Source of the DNA: CAYWTS01 sp964461265
Lineage (GTDB): Bacteria; Bacteroidota; Ignavibacteria; Tepidaquicellales; OLB5
Direction: 5' to 3'
DNA length: 64,000 nucleotides
Assembly (NCBI GenBank): GCA_964461265.1
Contig: CAYWTS010000004.1
Coordinates: 62,001 to 126,000, forward strand
The notes under the pieces were generated by a model. The model was not told the DNA's origin, made no database searches, and saw only the letters and a program-made list of their open reading frames with translations. Shown here in pieces: positions 18,034 through 26,449 of this stretch (the stretch's first letter is position 1; every line of letters begins with the position of its first letter). The position numbers were made by a program, and so were the translations under genes.

Positions 18034-19162
18034 AAAACCGGTAGATGTTTTCCGTTACTTTGTTAACCTGTTCCAGTGATAATTCGTAGTAAAGCGGGAG
18101 TCTCAACAGATGCTTTGAAAATAATTCGGAATTCGGCAGTATTCTGCCATCGTGTTTTCTTTTGTAAAAAGGCGATTTATGCAGCGGGAGGTAATGAAAA
18201 ACTGCAAGTATCCCGTTTTTCTTTAAATAATTTATCAAAGCTGTCCGTTCACCGGTGTTTCTGCATAAAATATAAAATAAATGTCCGTTATTAGTTGCAT
18301 ATTCCGGAAGTTTTGGCATTTTAAAACAGGCTTCCTGTTCTAACGGTTTAAGCTTCTCGTAGTATGTTTGCCATAATAATATTCTTTTAGCTTGAATTTT
18401 CTTCAGATTTTTAAGCTGAGAATATAAAAATGCTGCAATAATATCTGAAGGAAGAAATGAAGAACCGATGTCGACCCACCCATATTTATTTACTTCACCC
18501 CTGAAGAAAGAAGAGCGGTTAGTACCTTTTTCTCTGATTATTTCGGCTCTTTTAATATATTTCTCATTGTTTATTATTATCATACCTCCTTCGCCCGAGA
18601 TTATATTTTTAGTTTCGTGAAAAGAAAAGGTTGAAAATGTACCAAAGGAACCCAAGGGCTGTTGATAATAATAAGAATCGATTGAATGTGCACAGTCTTC
18701 AATAATAGTTATACCATACTTTTGAGCTATTTTTATTAATATATCCATTTCACAGGCAACACCACCGTAGTGCACAATAATGATTGCTTTTGTTTTTTTA
18801 TTTATAAGAGGCTCAATTTTTGACAGGTCAATATTTGGATTATCAGGCATGCTGTCTGCGAATACTATTTTAGCACCGCGTAGTACAAAAGCATTTGCAG
18901 TTGAAACAAATGTAAAAGAAGGACAAATAATTTCATCCCCTTCTTCGATATTGAGCAGCAGTGCTGCCATTTCCAGCGCATCAGTACAGCTTGTGGTTAA
19001 TAAGGCTTTTCTAAAATGATACTTTTTCTCAAAAAACTGTTGGCATCTTGCGGTAAACATACCGTCTCCCGAAATCTTTCCTGAAGATACAGCCTTTTTA
19101 ATATATTCAGTCTCTTTTCCTGTAAAATAAGGTTTATTAAAAGGTATTGTGAATTTTTTCAT
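17987..19162 (-). CDS. wecE: dTDP-4-amino-4,6-dideoxygalactose transaminase (WecE/RffA-like)
   Basis: A PLP-dependent DegT/DnrJ/EryC1 aminotransferase that in E. coli converts dTDP-4-keto-6-deoxyglucose to dTDP-4-amino-4,6-dideoxy-D-galactose. The match to WecE as remembered is unusually close: SGKISGDGMFTARCQQFFE, SFTFVSTANAFVLRGAKIVF, HYGGVACEMD, SFHETKN with the PLP Lys185, REKGTNRSSFFRGEVNKYGW and AVFHYLPLHKSPF. 391 residues, normal length. The next gene upstream in the operon is an acetyltransferase of WecD layout, which strengthens the call. Unlike in enterobacteria the pair lies in a mixed polysaccharide locus. Confidence 0.85.
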   Translation of the reverse strand: MKKFTIPFNKPYFTGKETEYIKKAVSSGKISGDGMFTARCQQFFEKKYHFRKALLTTSCTDALEMAALLLNIEEGDEIICPSFTFVSTANAFVLRGAKIVFADSMPDNPNIDLSKIEPLINKKTKAIIIVHYGGVACEMDILIKIAQKYGITIIEDCAHSIDSYYYQQPLGSFGTFSTFSFHETKNIISGEGGMIIINNEKYIKRAEIIREKGTNRSSFFRGEVNKYGWVDIGSSFLPSDIIAAFLYSQLKNLKKIQAKRILLWQTYYEKLKPLEQEACFKMPKLPEYATNNGHLFYILCRNTGERTALINYLKKNGILAVFHYLPLHKSPFYKRKHDGRILPNSELFSKHLLRLPLYYELSLEQVNKVTENIYRFYEKNKDGKKNIYRIK

Positions 19163-19188
19163 GTTTCGGGAAAATTTCTTGTGTGTAA

Positions 19189-19941
19189 TTATTCAAGCCA
19201 GCCATGAAGTGTTATATACGAATTTACAATCCTGAAACCCATATCGGAAAATAACTTGTTAACGGAAGTATTAGTTGTAAGAACATTATGTTCTTCCCAC
19301 TCTAAACCGGTTTCCGCTCCCCATTTCAGACCATGCAAAGTGATTGCGCGAAAAACTGATTTATTTCTGTAATACTTCAAAACCGAACCCAAGCCGCCTG
19401 CTGCATATTTAGAATTATTTTTTTCAAATATTTTAAATGTCAAATAGCCTACAGCTTCCTTTTCTATTTCAGCCACGAACACTTTATCGGCAGTATTTTT
19501 ATCCGTACAGCTTCTTTGCACCCAGTCTTTGTATATTTCCATGCATCTTTTTTTATCCAATTTATTATCAGCGAAATAATGTCCGTACCCGTCGAAAGAT
19601 TCCTCTGTGAATCTCATTAAAGCAGGTATATCTGTTTCTTTTACTTCTCTTATATAATAATTTTCAGTTAGTTTTATTTCATTCGGTTTAAAATTCTTCA
19701 AGTCGTATTTATATGTTAGCTGATTATCCTTAACCCTGAATCCAAGATCCTCCAATTTGTTAACAAGCTTTAAGTTTTTCCCCTCAATTCGGGATATAAC
19801 CAGCACTACACTGTGTTTTTTGAGTTCATTTATTGCTGATTCAGGGTCAGTCTCTGAAAAATCTGATTTAACAACCTTAAATCCAAACCTTTTTGTATCA
19901 AGTGGGCTTATGTACTTTTCGATATCAAAAGTTTTTATCAT
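19189..19941 (-). CDS. GNAT acetyltransferase, WecD-like
   Basis: A 250-residue protein with an N-terminal 90-residue region and a C-terminal GNAT domain (about 95-250). The layout matches the dTDP-fucosamine acetyltransferase WecD: an opening segment with FGFKVVKSDF, an ELEDLGFRVKDNQLTYKYDL-type middle, then the GNAT fold with an acetyl-CoA loop near GLGSVLKYYRNKSVFRAI and a terminal 'TTNTSVNKLFSDMGFRIVNSY' segment. It lies just ahead of the wecE-like gene in the operon. It is expected to acetylate the 4-amino sugar; this is inference from context. Confidence 0.72.
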   Translation of the reverse strand: MIKTFDIEKYISPLDTKRFGFKVVKSDFSETDPESAINELKKHSVVLVISRIEGKNLKLVNKLEDLGFRVKDNQLTYKYDLKNFKPNEIKLTENYYIREVKETDIPALMRFTEESFDGYGHYFADNKLDKKRCMEIYKDWVQRSCTDKNTADKVFVAEIEKEAVGYLTFKIFEKNNSKYAAGGLGSVLKYYRNKSVFRAITLHGLKWGAETGLEWEEHNVLTTNTSVNKLFSDMGFRIVNSYITLHGWLE

Positions 19942-20147
19942 TTATCTTAATTTCAAAATTAAAAAATGAATTGCTTTTAAACTATTTAAGTATATAATAG
20001 AGATATTATGTATTATTATAATACGTTTAAACAGAACAAAATTTTTGCTATACCGATTTTTATACAGCAAAACTTTTCAGTTTTATAAGCATGAAAGTAT
20101 TTATCATTAGGCAGTTACAACGGTACCCTAAATGAAAATTTTACCAC

Positions 20148-20978
20148 TCATATTTGCTGTTTGGTTTTCTGCTTAATTGTTAATTCATAGTTATACACGG
20201 GAATTTCCCATTGGTCAAAGTGTCTTTCCGGAAAGTTAAAGCTTTTTGAAAACAATGCTAAATTTGACTGGTAAAGATGTATTATATGTTTATGCTCTGC
20301 TGCCGGTATCGAATCAAGAATGCCGCACAGCACATTTTTATTTACTTCACCGCTGAGTATGTAATCATGCCAGGCAATAATCGATTTTTCATTCCTAATT
20401 AATTCTAATGCAATTTTAGTATCATTCTTTACATAATCCAGAGAATGATTTCCGTCAATAAACACAAGGTCAAAAGTTTTTGAATATGGTTTGCAGTCAA
20501 AGTTTTTACTGTCTGCTTTTAAATGATGTATTGTTTCAATTTTCTTTGAGTAAAAACCGAATACGTCTTTGGGTATACCGTAAAGTCTTATTTCTTCGTG
20601 GTCATACGGTATATCAAGCGTGTAAACTTCTGTATTCTTAGAGTTTATATGAATATTATATGCAGATAGACCAAGCCATGTACCGATTTCAAAATACTTT
20701 TCTGCTTTTATAGCTTTAGCTATTCTGCAAAGCATATAGTAATCATTAACCGGTGATATACCTCCGGTAAAATCGGCTTTAACATTTATTTCCGGTACTG
20801 AACTTTCGCCCAGCAATAAAAACAAAGTTTCTGTATCCACCTGATTGAATGCGTGCAGTTTGTATTTATTAAGTATTGCTATAAGCTTATCTTCATAAAC
20901 TAGCTGGTTAACGAAAGTTTTGATTTTACCCTTTGAATTGAAAAACTTCTTGAATTTTTCTACCTTACTCATTTTCAC
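20148..20978 (-). CDS. Class I SAM-dependent methyltransferase (Methyltransf_24-like)
   Basis: A 276-residue protein with a Rossmann methyltransferase fold. Motif I is KYFEIGTWLGLSAYNI (about 95-110), a TLDIP segment follows, and DLVFIDGNHSLDYVKNDTKIAL (about 170-191) matches the motif IV/post-motif pattern of the Methyltransf_24 group. HDY after that is a likely metal or substrate site. The substrate is unknown; a sugar or its lipid-linked form is likely from context. It overlaps the epimerase gene upstream by four bases. A 206-base gap, the longest inside the block, lies between it and the WecD-like gene. Confidence 0.8.
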   Translation of the reverse strand: MKMSKVEKFKKFFNSKGKIKTFVNQLVYEDKLIAILNKYKLHAFNQVDTETLFLLLGESSVPEINVKADFTGGISPVNDYYMLCRIAKAIKAEKYFEIGTWLGLSAYNIHINSKNTEVYTLDIPYDHEEIRLYGIPKDVFGFYSKKIETIHHLKADSKNFDCKPYSKTFDLVFIDGNHSLDYVKNDTKIALELIRNEKSIIAWHDYILSGEVNKNVLCGILDSIPAAEHKHIIHLYQSNLALFSKSFNFPERHFDQWEIPVYNYELTIKQKTKQQI

Positions 20979-21961
20979 CAGTAATACTTCTTGTATTTCC
21001 TGTAATATTGTATAGTGTTTTTTATACCGTCATCGAGAGATGTTTTCGCTTCCCACATTACGATTTTTTTAATCTTGGAAATATCGGCATAGTAATCTCC
21101 CGGTTCGAGTGCTTTGCGTTCTGTCGTAAACTCTGTAAATTTTGTGCTGCCTGTTCCTGCTATTTTTATTATTTTTTTAGCCAGGTCTATAAAGCTTACG
21201 GGAATACCTGACCCCACATTGAATACTTCACCATAAGCCTTATCACAGGCTGCGGTCATTATCAGAGCTTCGGTTAAATCGTCGATATATAAATAGTCTC
21301 TTAAAATTCTGCCATCACCGAATATTGAGATTGTTTCGTTATCAAGTGCTTTCCTTATGAACCAGTTAAAAACACCGTATTCATCGTGCATCATCTGGTG
21401 ACGCGGACCGTATGTATTTGTTATCCGCAAGCAAACTGATTTTATTTTGTGGATGTTATGATATGTTAGGACAATCCTTTCAGCAGCAAAATTTGTTATT
21501 GCGTAAATACCGATTGGATTTATTTCGTGTTTTTCGGTTACAGGCAGTTTTAGTGAAGTGCCGTATTCTCCGCGTGTACCTGTGAAAATAACCTTTGCAT
21601 CAGGGTTATTTTGTTTCAAAGATTCCATTATTGTTAATGTGCCTTCAACATTTATCGACAGATCCTGAAGCGGGTTCTTCACGCTGTCTACGTGGTTAAC
21701 TTGGCCCGCAAGATGAAAAATGTAATCCATGCCTTTTACAAGGTGGTTCATAGAAACACGGTTGCGTATATCGGAAATATTAATTTTGACTTTATCTTTT
21801 ACCGGTTCAATATTAAATAAATTACCTCCCTGACGGGGGAGCATATTATCAACAATTAGTACGTCTGCACCAAGTTCACTAAGCTTCAATGAAAGATTGC
21901 TTCCTATAAAACCCAGACCGCCGGTAACTAAAACTTTTTTATTTTTAAATACTTGAGTCAT
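20975..21961 (-). CDS. NAD-dependent sugar epimerase/dehydratase lacking the YxxxK lysine
   Basis: An extended SDR of 328 residues. The nucleotide-binding motif is VTGGLGFIGSN (12-22); a hydrophobic strand leads to IFTGTRGEYG (126-134) in place of the usual SSxxVYG; RITNTYGPRHQMM and FGDGRILRDYLYIDD follow. The active-site tetrad reads YAITN, so Tyr153 is present but the position of the catalytic Lys (157) is Asn. The related CDP-paratose-like group has GINK at this point. It may be altered in activity or bind substrate without catalysis. It overlaps the methyltransferase gene by four bases. Confidence 0.85.
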   Translation of the reverse strand: MTQVFKNKKVLVTGGLGFIGSNLSLKLSELGADVLIVDNMLPRQGGNLFNIEPVKDKVKINISDIRNRVSMNHLVKGMDYIFHLAGQVNHVDSVKNPLQDLSINVEGTLTIMESLKQNNPDAKVIFTGTRGEYGTSLKLPVTEKHEINPIGIYAITNFAAERIVLTYHNIHKIKSVCLRITNTYGPRHQMMHDEYGVFNWFIRKALDNETISIFGDGRILRDYLYIDDLTEALIMTAACDKAYGEVFNVGSGIPVSFIDLAKKIIKIAGTGSTKFTEFTTERKALEPGDYYADISKIKKIVMWEAKTSLDDGIKNTIQYYRKYKKYYW

Positions 21962-21964
21962 AGT

Positions 21965-22675
21965 TTATATACAGGTTTTCAATAATTTTGCGGTTTCTGC
22001 TATTCCAATATTCATAATAGGGTCAATAACAGATAAACCCTTTAAAAACTCTTTAGTGTTGAATTGTTTATAAACAGGATGCTGATAGTTTAAATAGATC
22101 AGGTTTATATTATTTTCTTTGAACTTCTCATCTTCCTGGTATTTAGAAGCTCCGCCTCCGCATAAATATGCAGAACCACATAATTCTTTAGTAATACTGA
22201 TGAGCAAATCGGTTGCCTTACCCGACGATGTAAGACCGGATGCAAAAATTATTTTGGACGTCTCAATTCCGAGTGATTGGCATAAAGTATTGATAATATT
22301 TACATTATAAGAAACTAAATCGTCGGTTTCATATATTATGAGTTTCTCAATTATATCAAAACAGCTATCGAAAAAATCTGCATGCTTATAATTTCGTTCA
22401 ATGGTTTTTAATATATTTTCACGCCACGGTTTCGAGTTATCAATTTTCATTTCGTTAATATTTTTGTAACCGCTGTATGACCTGATTATAGGCATTGTCA
22501 ACCATTCAGCTTCTCCGTTAATAATAATCTTGACTCTGTTAGCCCAGTAACCGCCTTTTTTCGGGTATTGAACATTATCCAGTATTACAAATATATCGGA
22601 TCTGATAATTTTACTAAAGAAACCAAGCCACGGTAAAAAATAAGGCTGATGTATTGCTATAATTTTATTTTCCAA
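21965..22675 (-). CDS. WbqC family protein
   Basis: A 236-residue protein of the WbqC-like family, found in polysaccharide loci. The N-terminus AIHQPYFLPWLGFFSKI (7-23) and the ILDNVQYPKKGGYWANRVKI segment (31-50) are the family pattern, with conserved Trp and Tyr residues. The reaction is not settled in the family; a transfer role on a sugar precursor is a reasonable guess. It follows the deacetylase-like gene by four bases. Confidence 0.85.
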   Translation of the reverse strand: MENKIIAIHQPYFLPWLGFFSKIIRSDIFVILDNVQYPKKGGYWANRVKIIINGEAEWLTMPIIRSYSGYKNINEMKIDNSKPWRENILKTIERNYKHADFFDSCFDIIEKLIIYETDDLVSYNVNIINTLCQSLGIETSKIIFASGLTSSGKATDLLISITKELCGSAYLCGGGASKYQEDEKFKENNINLIYLNYQHPVYKQFNTKEFLKGLSVIDPIMNIGIAETAKLLKTCI

Positions 22676-22678
22676 AAA

Positions 22679-23416
22679 TTAAATAATATCTTCTACTACA
22701 ATGTTTGCTGTATCTTTGTATATACTGATTTGTTTTTCGGCATTTTCCCTTAGAGCATTTTCAAGTTTTTTAATCTGCGGTATACGCTGATTATTCCACC
22801 ATGTATCATGCAGGTTAGCTTGAACCTTCTTAATATTCGTGTTTTCCAGTACATCACGTAAGGTGTTTTCCCTCCACCTGCCGTTAGAATCGGATACATA
22901 TGTAATATTACCCCCTAAAAAATCTTTATTGTATGCGTTAATTAACCCTCCGTAGTTTTCACTGTATTTCAATATTTTAGGATTAGGGTTATGATATGCA
23001 AATGAGTGAACTGCAGTTTCAAGAGTATCTTCAAGTATAGCTTTTTCTTTGAGTATTAATTCTTCCATGCGGTCAAATACAGAATCATGATAACCGCAGT
23101 CGAAGTGCAGTCCGATATCGTGACCCCATTTTAACCAATTCTTAAAAATACCCGTATTTATTTTATCCCAGAAGTTATAAAAAATACAATGAAGCTGAAC
23201 AAAAAAAGTTGACTTAATACCTTCTTCGGTATTTATCTCAGCAAGAATATTCATTTCATTTACGTTGTATTCAACATCGTGCCGCCATAAAACAAATTTT
23301 TCATATTGCAGATAGTCAGTAAACGAAATGAAAGGAAATCGTTTTTTTGCAAGCCTTATTAAGCTCCTGTATTCAGTTAAAGTAAAAGGACAATTAGTTT
23401 TTATTTCTTTTGGCAT
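22679..23416 (-). CDS. Polysaccharide deacetylase-like protein
   Basis: A 245-residue protein with a NodB-like pattern: RHDVEYNVNEMN (about 49-60) carries the catalytic His-Asp pair, and DIGLHFDCGYHD (about 100-112) has the two metal-binding His. An AYHNPNPK segment (about 149) and NLHDTWW (about 206) supply later conserved residues. No signal peptide is seen, so it is cytoplasmic and may act on a sugar nucleotide or lipid-linked unit. It follows the aminotransferase gene by two bases. Confidence 0.75.
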   Translation of the reverse strand: MPKEIKTNCPFTLTEYRSLIRLAKKRFPFISFTDYLQYEKFVLWRHDVEYNVNEMNILAEINTEEGIKSTFFVQLHCIFYNFWDKINTGIFKNWLKWGHDIGLHFDCGYHDSVFDRMEELILKEKAILEDTLETAVHSFAYHNPNPKILKYSENYGGLINAYNKDFLGGNITYVSDSNGRWRENTLRDVLENTNIKKVQANLHDTWWNNQRIPQIKKLENALRENAEKQISIYKDTANIVVEDII

Positions 23417-23418
23417 AC

Positions 23419-24591
23419 TTAGTTTGTTTGAAAATATCTTACAGTCTTATTAAGTGCTTCAGCATAACGTTTAACCCGCTCATCTTCAACAGGGCTTATA
23501 ACGGTATTAAACATTCTTGGTACAAGATATTCTGCATTTGGACATGAGCCTTCATCATAATTTGCTCTGCCTTTATAATGAGGACAAGCTACAGGACAGC
23601 CTCTTGTGTAGGCTTTCGGTTCATTGAAAATGGGATATCGGTATACAGGACTTGGTTCAAGTCCGAATGCACCGTAAGGCATAAAAGCCGGAAGGAAATA
23701 ATCTCCTCCGTTTTTACGCAGCACATCGAGAAAATTTTTATAATCAATGCCTTTTTCGTCTCCTTGATATACTGCCGCCCATATGTGATATGCTGACCAG
23801 TTGCCATCAGCTATTTTTTGAGGAACTATCCAATCACAATTTTCAAGTGCCTCCGTATAGAGTGCTGCAAGCTCATGATCTTTTTTGACGTAATCTTTGG
23901 CATGTGCCCATTGAGCAATGGCAAGAGCAGAAACCAAGCCCGAAATCTGGTAATTCCAGCTTAAGCGTCCGGGAATTCTGCCGAAGCTGGTAAACATCGA
24001 TTTTTCGGCAAATTCTTCATTATTTATTAATAAAAATCCGCCCTGACCGGTACTAAGCTGTTTTCGGTGGTTAAAACTGAAGCCGGCAAAATCACCATAT
24101 AAGCCGGCATATTTACCGTTTCTTGTTGCAAAAAGTGTGTGGGCACAATCTTCTATAACGGGCAAGTTAAATTCTTCAGCTATTCTAAGAATATTTTCCA
24201 TCTCGCACATACTTCCAAACAAATGAGTGCATATTATCGCCTTGGTTCTTTCTGTGATTTTATTTTTAATCGATTCGTATTCGACGTTCATTTTGTAAAC
24301 ATCAACATCGGCGAATACCGGAACTGCATTATGATACATGACTGCCATACCTGCAAAAGTTACAATCGGGTCTACTATTACCTCATCACCTGGTCCAACT
24401 CCGATGGTTTGCAGCGCAATGTGTAATGCACCCATACAGGAATTAACAGGAAGGATACGTTTTGCAGGGTAATCATTGGATATTATTTCGATAAGTTCGG
24501 AAGTAATTTTTTCAGAATGGCTGTCCTGGTTTGAATCGAGCCAGCGTTTTAGTAATTCGAATTCAGTATCAGAGTATGTTCTTGTTGACAT
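23419..24591 (-). CDS. DegT/DnrJ/EryC1 family aminotransferase
   Basis: A PLP-dependent sugar aminotransferase of 390 residues. Motifs are PVNSCMGALHIALQTIGVGPGDEVIV (from about 48), an EDCAHT-type Asp site at about 147-152, and SFNHRKQLSTGQGG with the PLP Lys177. It is distinct from the WecE-like gene, so it should act on another keto sugar. Next to it lies a Gfo/Idh oxidoreductase, which suggests an oxidation-then-transamination pair. The C-terminus carries an unusual Cys group (CPVACPHYKGRANYDEGSC) that is not a general feature of the family and might bind metal. Confidence 0.88.
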   Translation of the reverse strand: MSTRTYSDTEFELLKRWLDSNQDSHSEKITSELIEIISNDYPAKRILPVNSCMGALHIALQTIGVGPGDEVIVDPIVTFAGMAVMYHNAVPVFADVDVYKMNVEYESIKNKITERTKAIICTHLFGSMCEMENILRIAEEFNLPVIEDCAHTLFATRNGKYAGLYGDFAGFSFNHRKQLSTGQGGFLLINNEEFAEKSMFTSFGRIPGRLSWNYQISGLVSALAIAQWAHAKDYVKKDHELAALYTEALENCDWIVPQKIADGNWSAYHIWAAVYQGDEKGIDYKNFLDVLRKNGGDYFLPAFMPYGAFGLEPSPVYRYPIFNEPKAYTRGCPVACPHYKGRANYDEGSCPNAEYLVPRMFNTVISPVEDERVKRYAEALNKTVRYFQTN

Positions 24592-24603
24592 TAATATATT
24601 ATT

Positions 24604-25590
24604 TTATAAATAAATTTTCCGGGATGTTTTCACTGATTTTTCGATAGCACTAATTAATTCAAAATTCTGAAGTGCTTCATTGAATGAATTTAAAGGTTCA
24701 CGGTTATTTTCGATCGAATCGATAAGGTCTTCAAACTGAAGTATTAAATCGGGTTTTTCCTGTTTAATATCTATTTCATTCTTATTAAGATTCATGTCTT
24801 CTTTTAAGAAGATATCGTTCCCGCATATACTTCCCTTCGTTCCCAATACTTCAACAGAGAAATCAGATGGTTTATAAGCTGATGCCGAGCAGATGAATCT
24901 TCCTGTTATACCGTTTTTATACTCCAGATTTGCTACAAAAGTATCCTTCTCCCATTCCTCTTTCAATTCAAAAGCATTTCCTTCAGCTGTAACTGATTTT
25001 ACCTCACCGCCATACCATCTCATAAGGTCTAATGTATGAATTGCCCCTGCGTGCAAAAATGTATAAGTTCCTGCAGGATACTCAAGCCACCATTTTTTAG
25101 CTCTTGATTTGATAGAATCAACAAGGTCAAATACATACGAGCCGGAAATCAACATGATATTACCTATTACTTTTTCATCGATTAATCGCTTTGTTTCTAT
25201 ATTGATTTTTCTGAATCTGCAGTTCATCCCTACCTGCAGCTTGCAGCCCGATTGGTCTAATGCGATTTTAATTTTATCGTATTCGGTTTTTAAGTATGAA
25301 AGCGGTTTTTCGCAAAACACGTGTTTATGCTGTTCTAGAGCTGTAATAGTTTGTCCGTAATGCAGAAGGTTAGGGGTTACTATAAAAATAATATCGCAAT
25401 CCTTAACAGCTTCTTCAAGATTGGTTGTAATTTTATTAAAACCAAACTCATTTTTAAACGATTTAAGGTGTTCGTTTATTTCAATATCGACCAAAGTATT
25501 TAAATCTGCCGATGGATGTTCTTTTAAAACCGAACAGTGTTTCCGGGACATAAAACCTGAGCCAACCATGCATATCTTATATTGTTTCAT
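24604..25590 (-). CDS. Gfo/Idh/MocA family oxidoreductase
   Basis: A 328-residue NAD(P)-dependent oxidoreductase. The N-terminal Rossmann motif is ICMVGSGFMSRKHCSVLKEH (about 5-24) and the family hallmark EKP is in HVFCEKPLSY (about 93-99). HAGAIHTLDLMRWYGGEV (about 187-204) supplies the catalytic His/Asp region. It overlaps the deacetylase-like gene upstream by four bases and lies 12 bases before the DegT gene, which suggests that its keto-sugar product is aminated there. Substrate not determined. Confidence 0.88.
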   Translation of the reverse strand: MKQYKICMVGSGFMSRKHCSVLKEHPSADLNTLVDIEINEHLKSFKNEFGFNKITTNLEEAVKDCDIIFIVTPNLLHYGQTITALEQHKHVFCEKPLSYLKTEYDKIKIALDQSGCKLQVGMNCRFRKINIETKRLIDEKVIGNIMLISGSYVFDLVDSIKSRAKKWWLEYPAGTYTFLHAGAIHTLDLMRWYGGEVKSVTAEGNAFELKEEWEKDTFVANLEYKNGITGRFICSASAYKPSDFSVEVLGTKGSICGNDIFLKEDMNLNKNEIDIKQEKPDLILQFEDLIDSIENNREPLNSFNEALQNFELISAIEKSVKTSRKIYL

Positions 25591-26303
25591 ATTTTTCCTG
25601 TATATTTAAATTGATTAGCTATTTCGAGCAGTGTTTTTACTTCAAGTTTATTATGATTAATGTATTCCATCAGTGAAATAAGCAAATCTCTTGTACCCTT
25701 TATTTCGCAATTGCGGTAACTAATCAGTTTATCAGGTTCGTTATTATATTTCTTGGCTTCATTATAGCGGAATCTGTTTTCGGTGTTGAGGTAAATGTGC
25801 ACAGGATGAAAAGCAAAAACCACAAGCCCATCATCAAGCAAATTAACATTCCATGATTCGAAGGTTTGCCCGTATGCCAAATGTACATCATCTTCCCAGT
25901 TGAAAGGGATTCTTATGAGCCCGTTCCATGCAGTAAATGGCTTTAACCCGGTCTGGTATGGGAGAAAAATATTAGCATCGTAAATTAATCCCTTTTCTAT
26001 GAAGAGATTTAACAAGTCAGTATTTTGAGTCATTGAATGTGACCTGACACCTTTCGCATCGGGATGCACATCGAGTAATTCATCTATTATGTCAGCAGGG
26101 GTTTTTGCAGATTTACCGCTTAGAACTGGATTGAAATTTGGATGTATTCCGATCTCGAACAGTTTTTTTGTTGCGTTAATAAGACGCGGTGAGTGGTGTG
26201 TTGAAAAGAAAGTACATTTTATACCGTATGTTTCGAAAAAAGATAATGTATCATTGATTACGTCTTCATGCGCCCAGTCGATATCTAATGTAAAAGCTAT
26301 CAT
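25587..26303 (-). CDS. Polysaccharide deacetylase-like protein
   Basis: A 238-residue protein with a NodB-type start TLDIDWAHEDV (about 4-14; the paired Asp), an EIGIHPNFNP segment (about 51-59), RSHSMTQNT (about 87-95) and FAFHPVHIY (about 165-173). These fit the metal and catalytic positions of polysaccharide deacetylases. No export signal is seen. It differs from the second such gene at 22679. It overlaps the next gene by four bases and lies after a 146-base gap. Confidence 0.75.
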   Translation of the reverse strand: MIAFTLDIDWAHEDVINDTLSFFETYGIKCTFFSTHHSPRLINATKKLFEIGIHPNFNPVLSGKSAKTPADIIDELLDVHPDAKGVRSHSMTQNTDLLNLFIEKGLIYDANIFLPYQTGLKPFTAWNGLIRIPFNWEDDVHLAYGQTFESWNVNLLDDGLVVFAFHPVHIYLNTENRFRYNEAKKYNNEPDKLISYRNCEIKGTRDLLISLMEYINHNKLEVKTLLEIANQFKYTGKI

Positions 26304-26449
26304 TTTGTTTTAAACCCGAATAGTGCCTTAATCCATAAAAATTTTTTACCTGTTATGGAAGCAGATTCTTCATTGAAATGTTTCGTAATTCCAACCAGCA
26401 TTAATTGAAAATACTACAATAATTTTATTAAGGCAACTTTTTTCAATAT

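Noticed and set aside
20039..20079. TTTTGCT/AGCAAAA inverted repeat in the gap between the methyltransferase and WecD-like genes
   Set aside because: The stem is short and made mostly of A/T in an A/T-rich gap; chance is likely.
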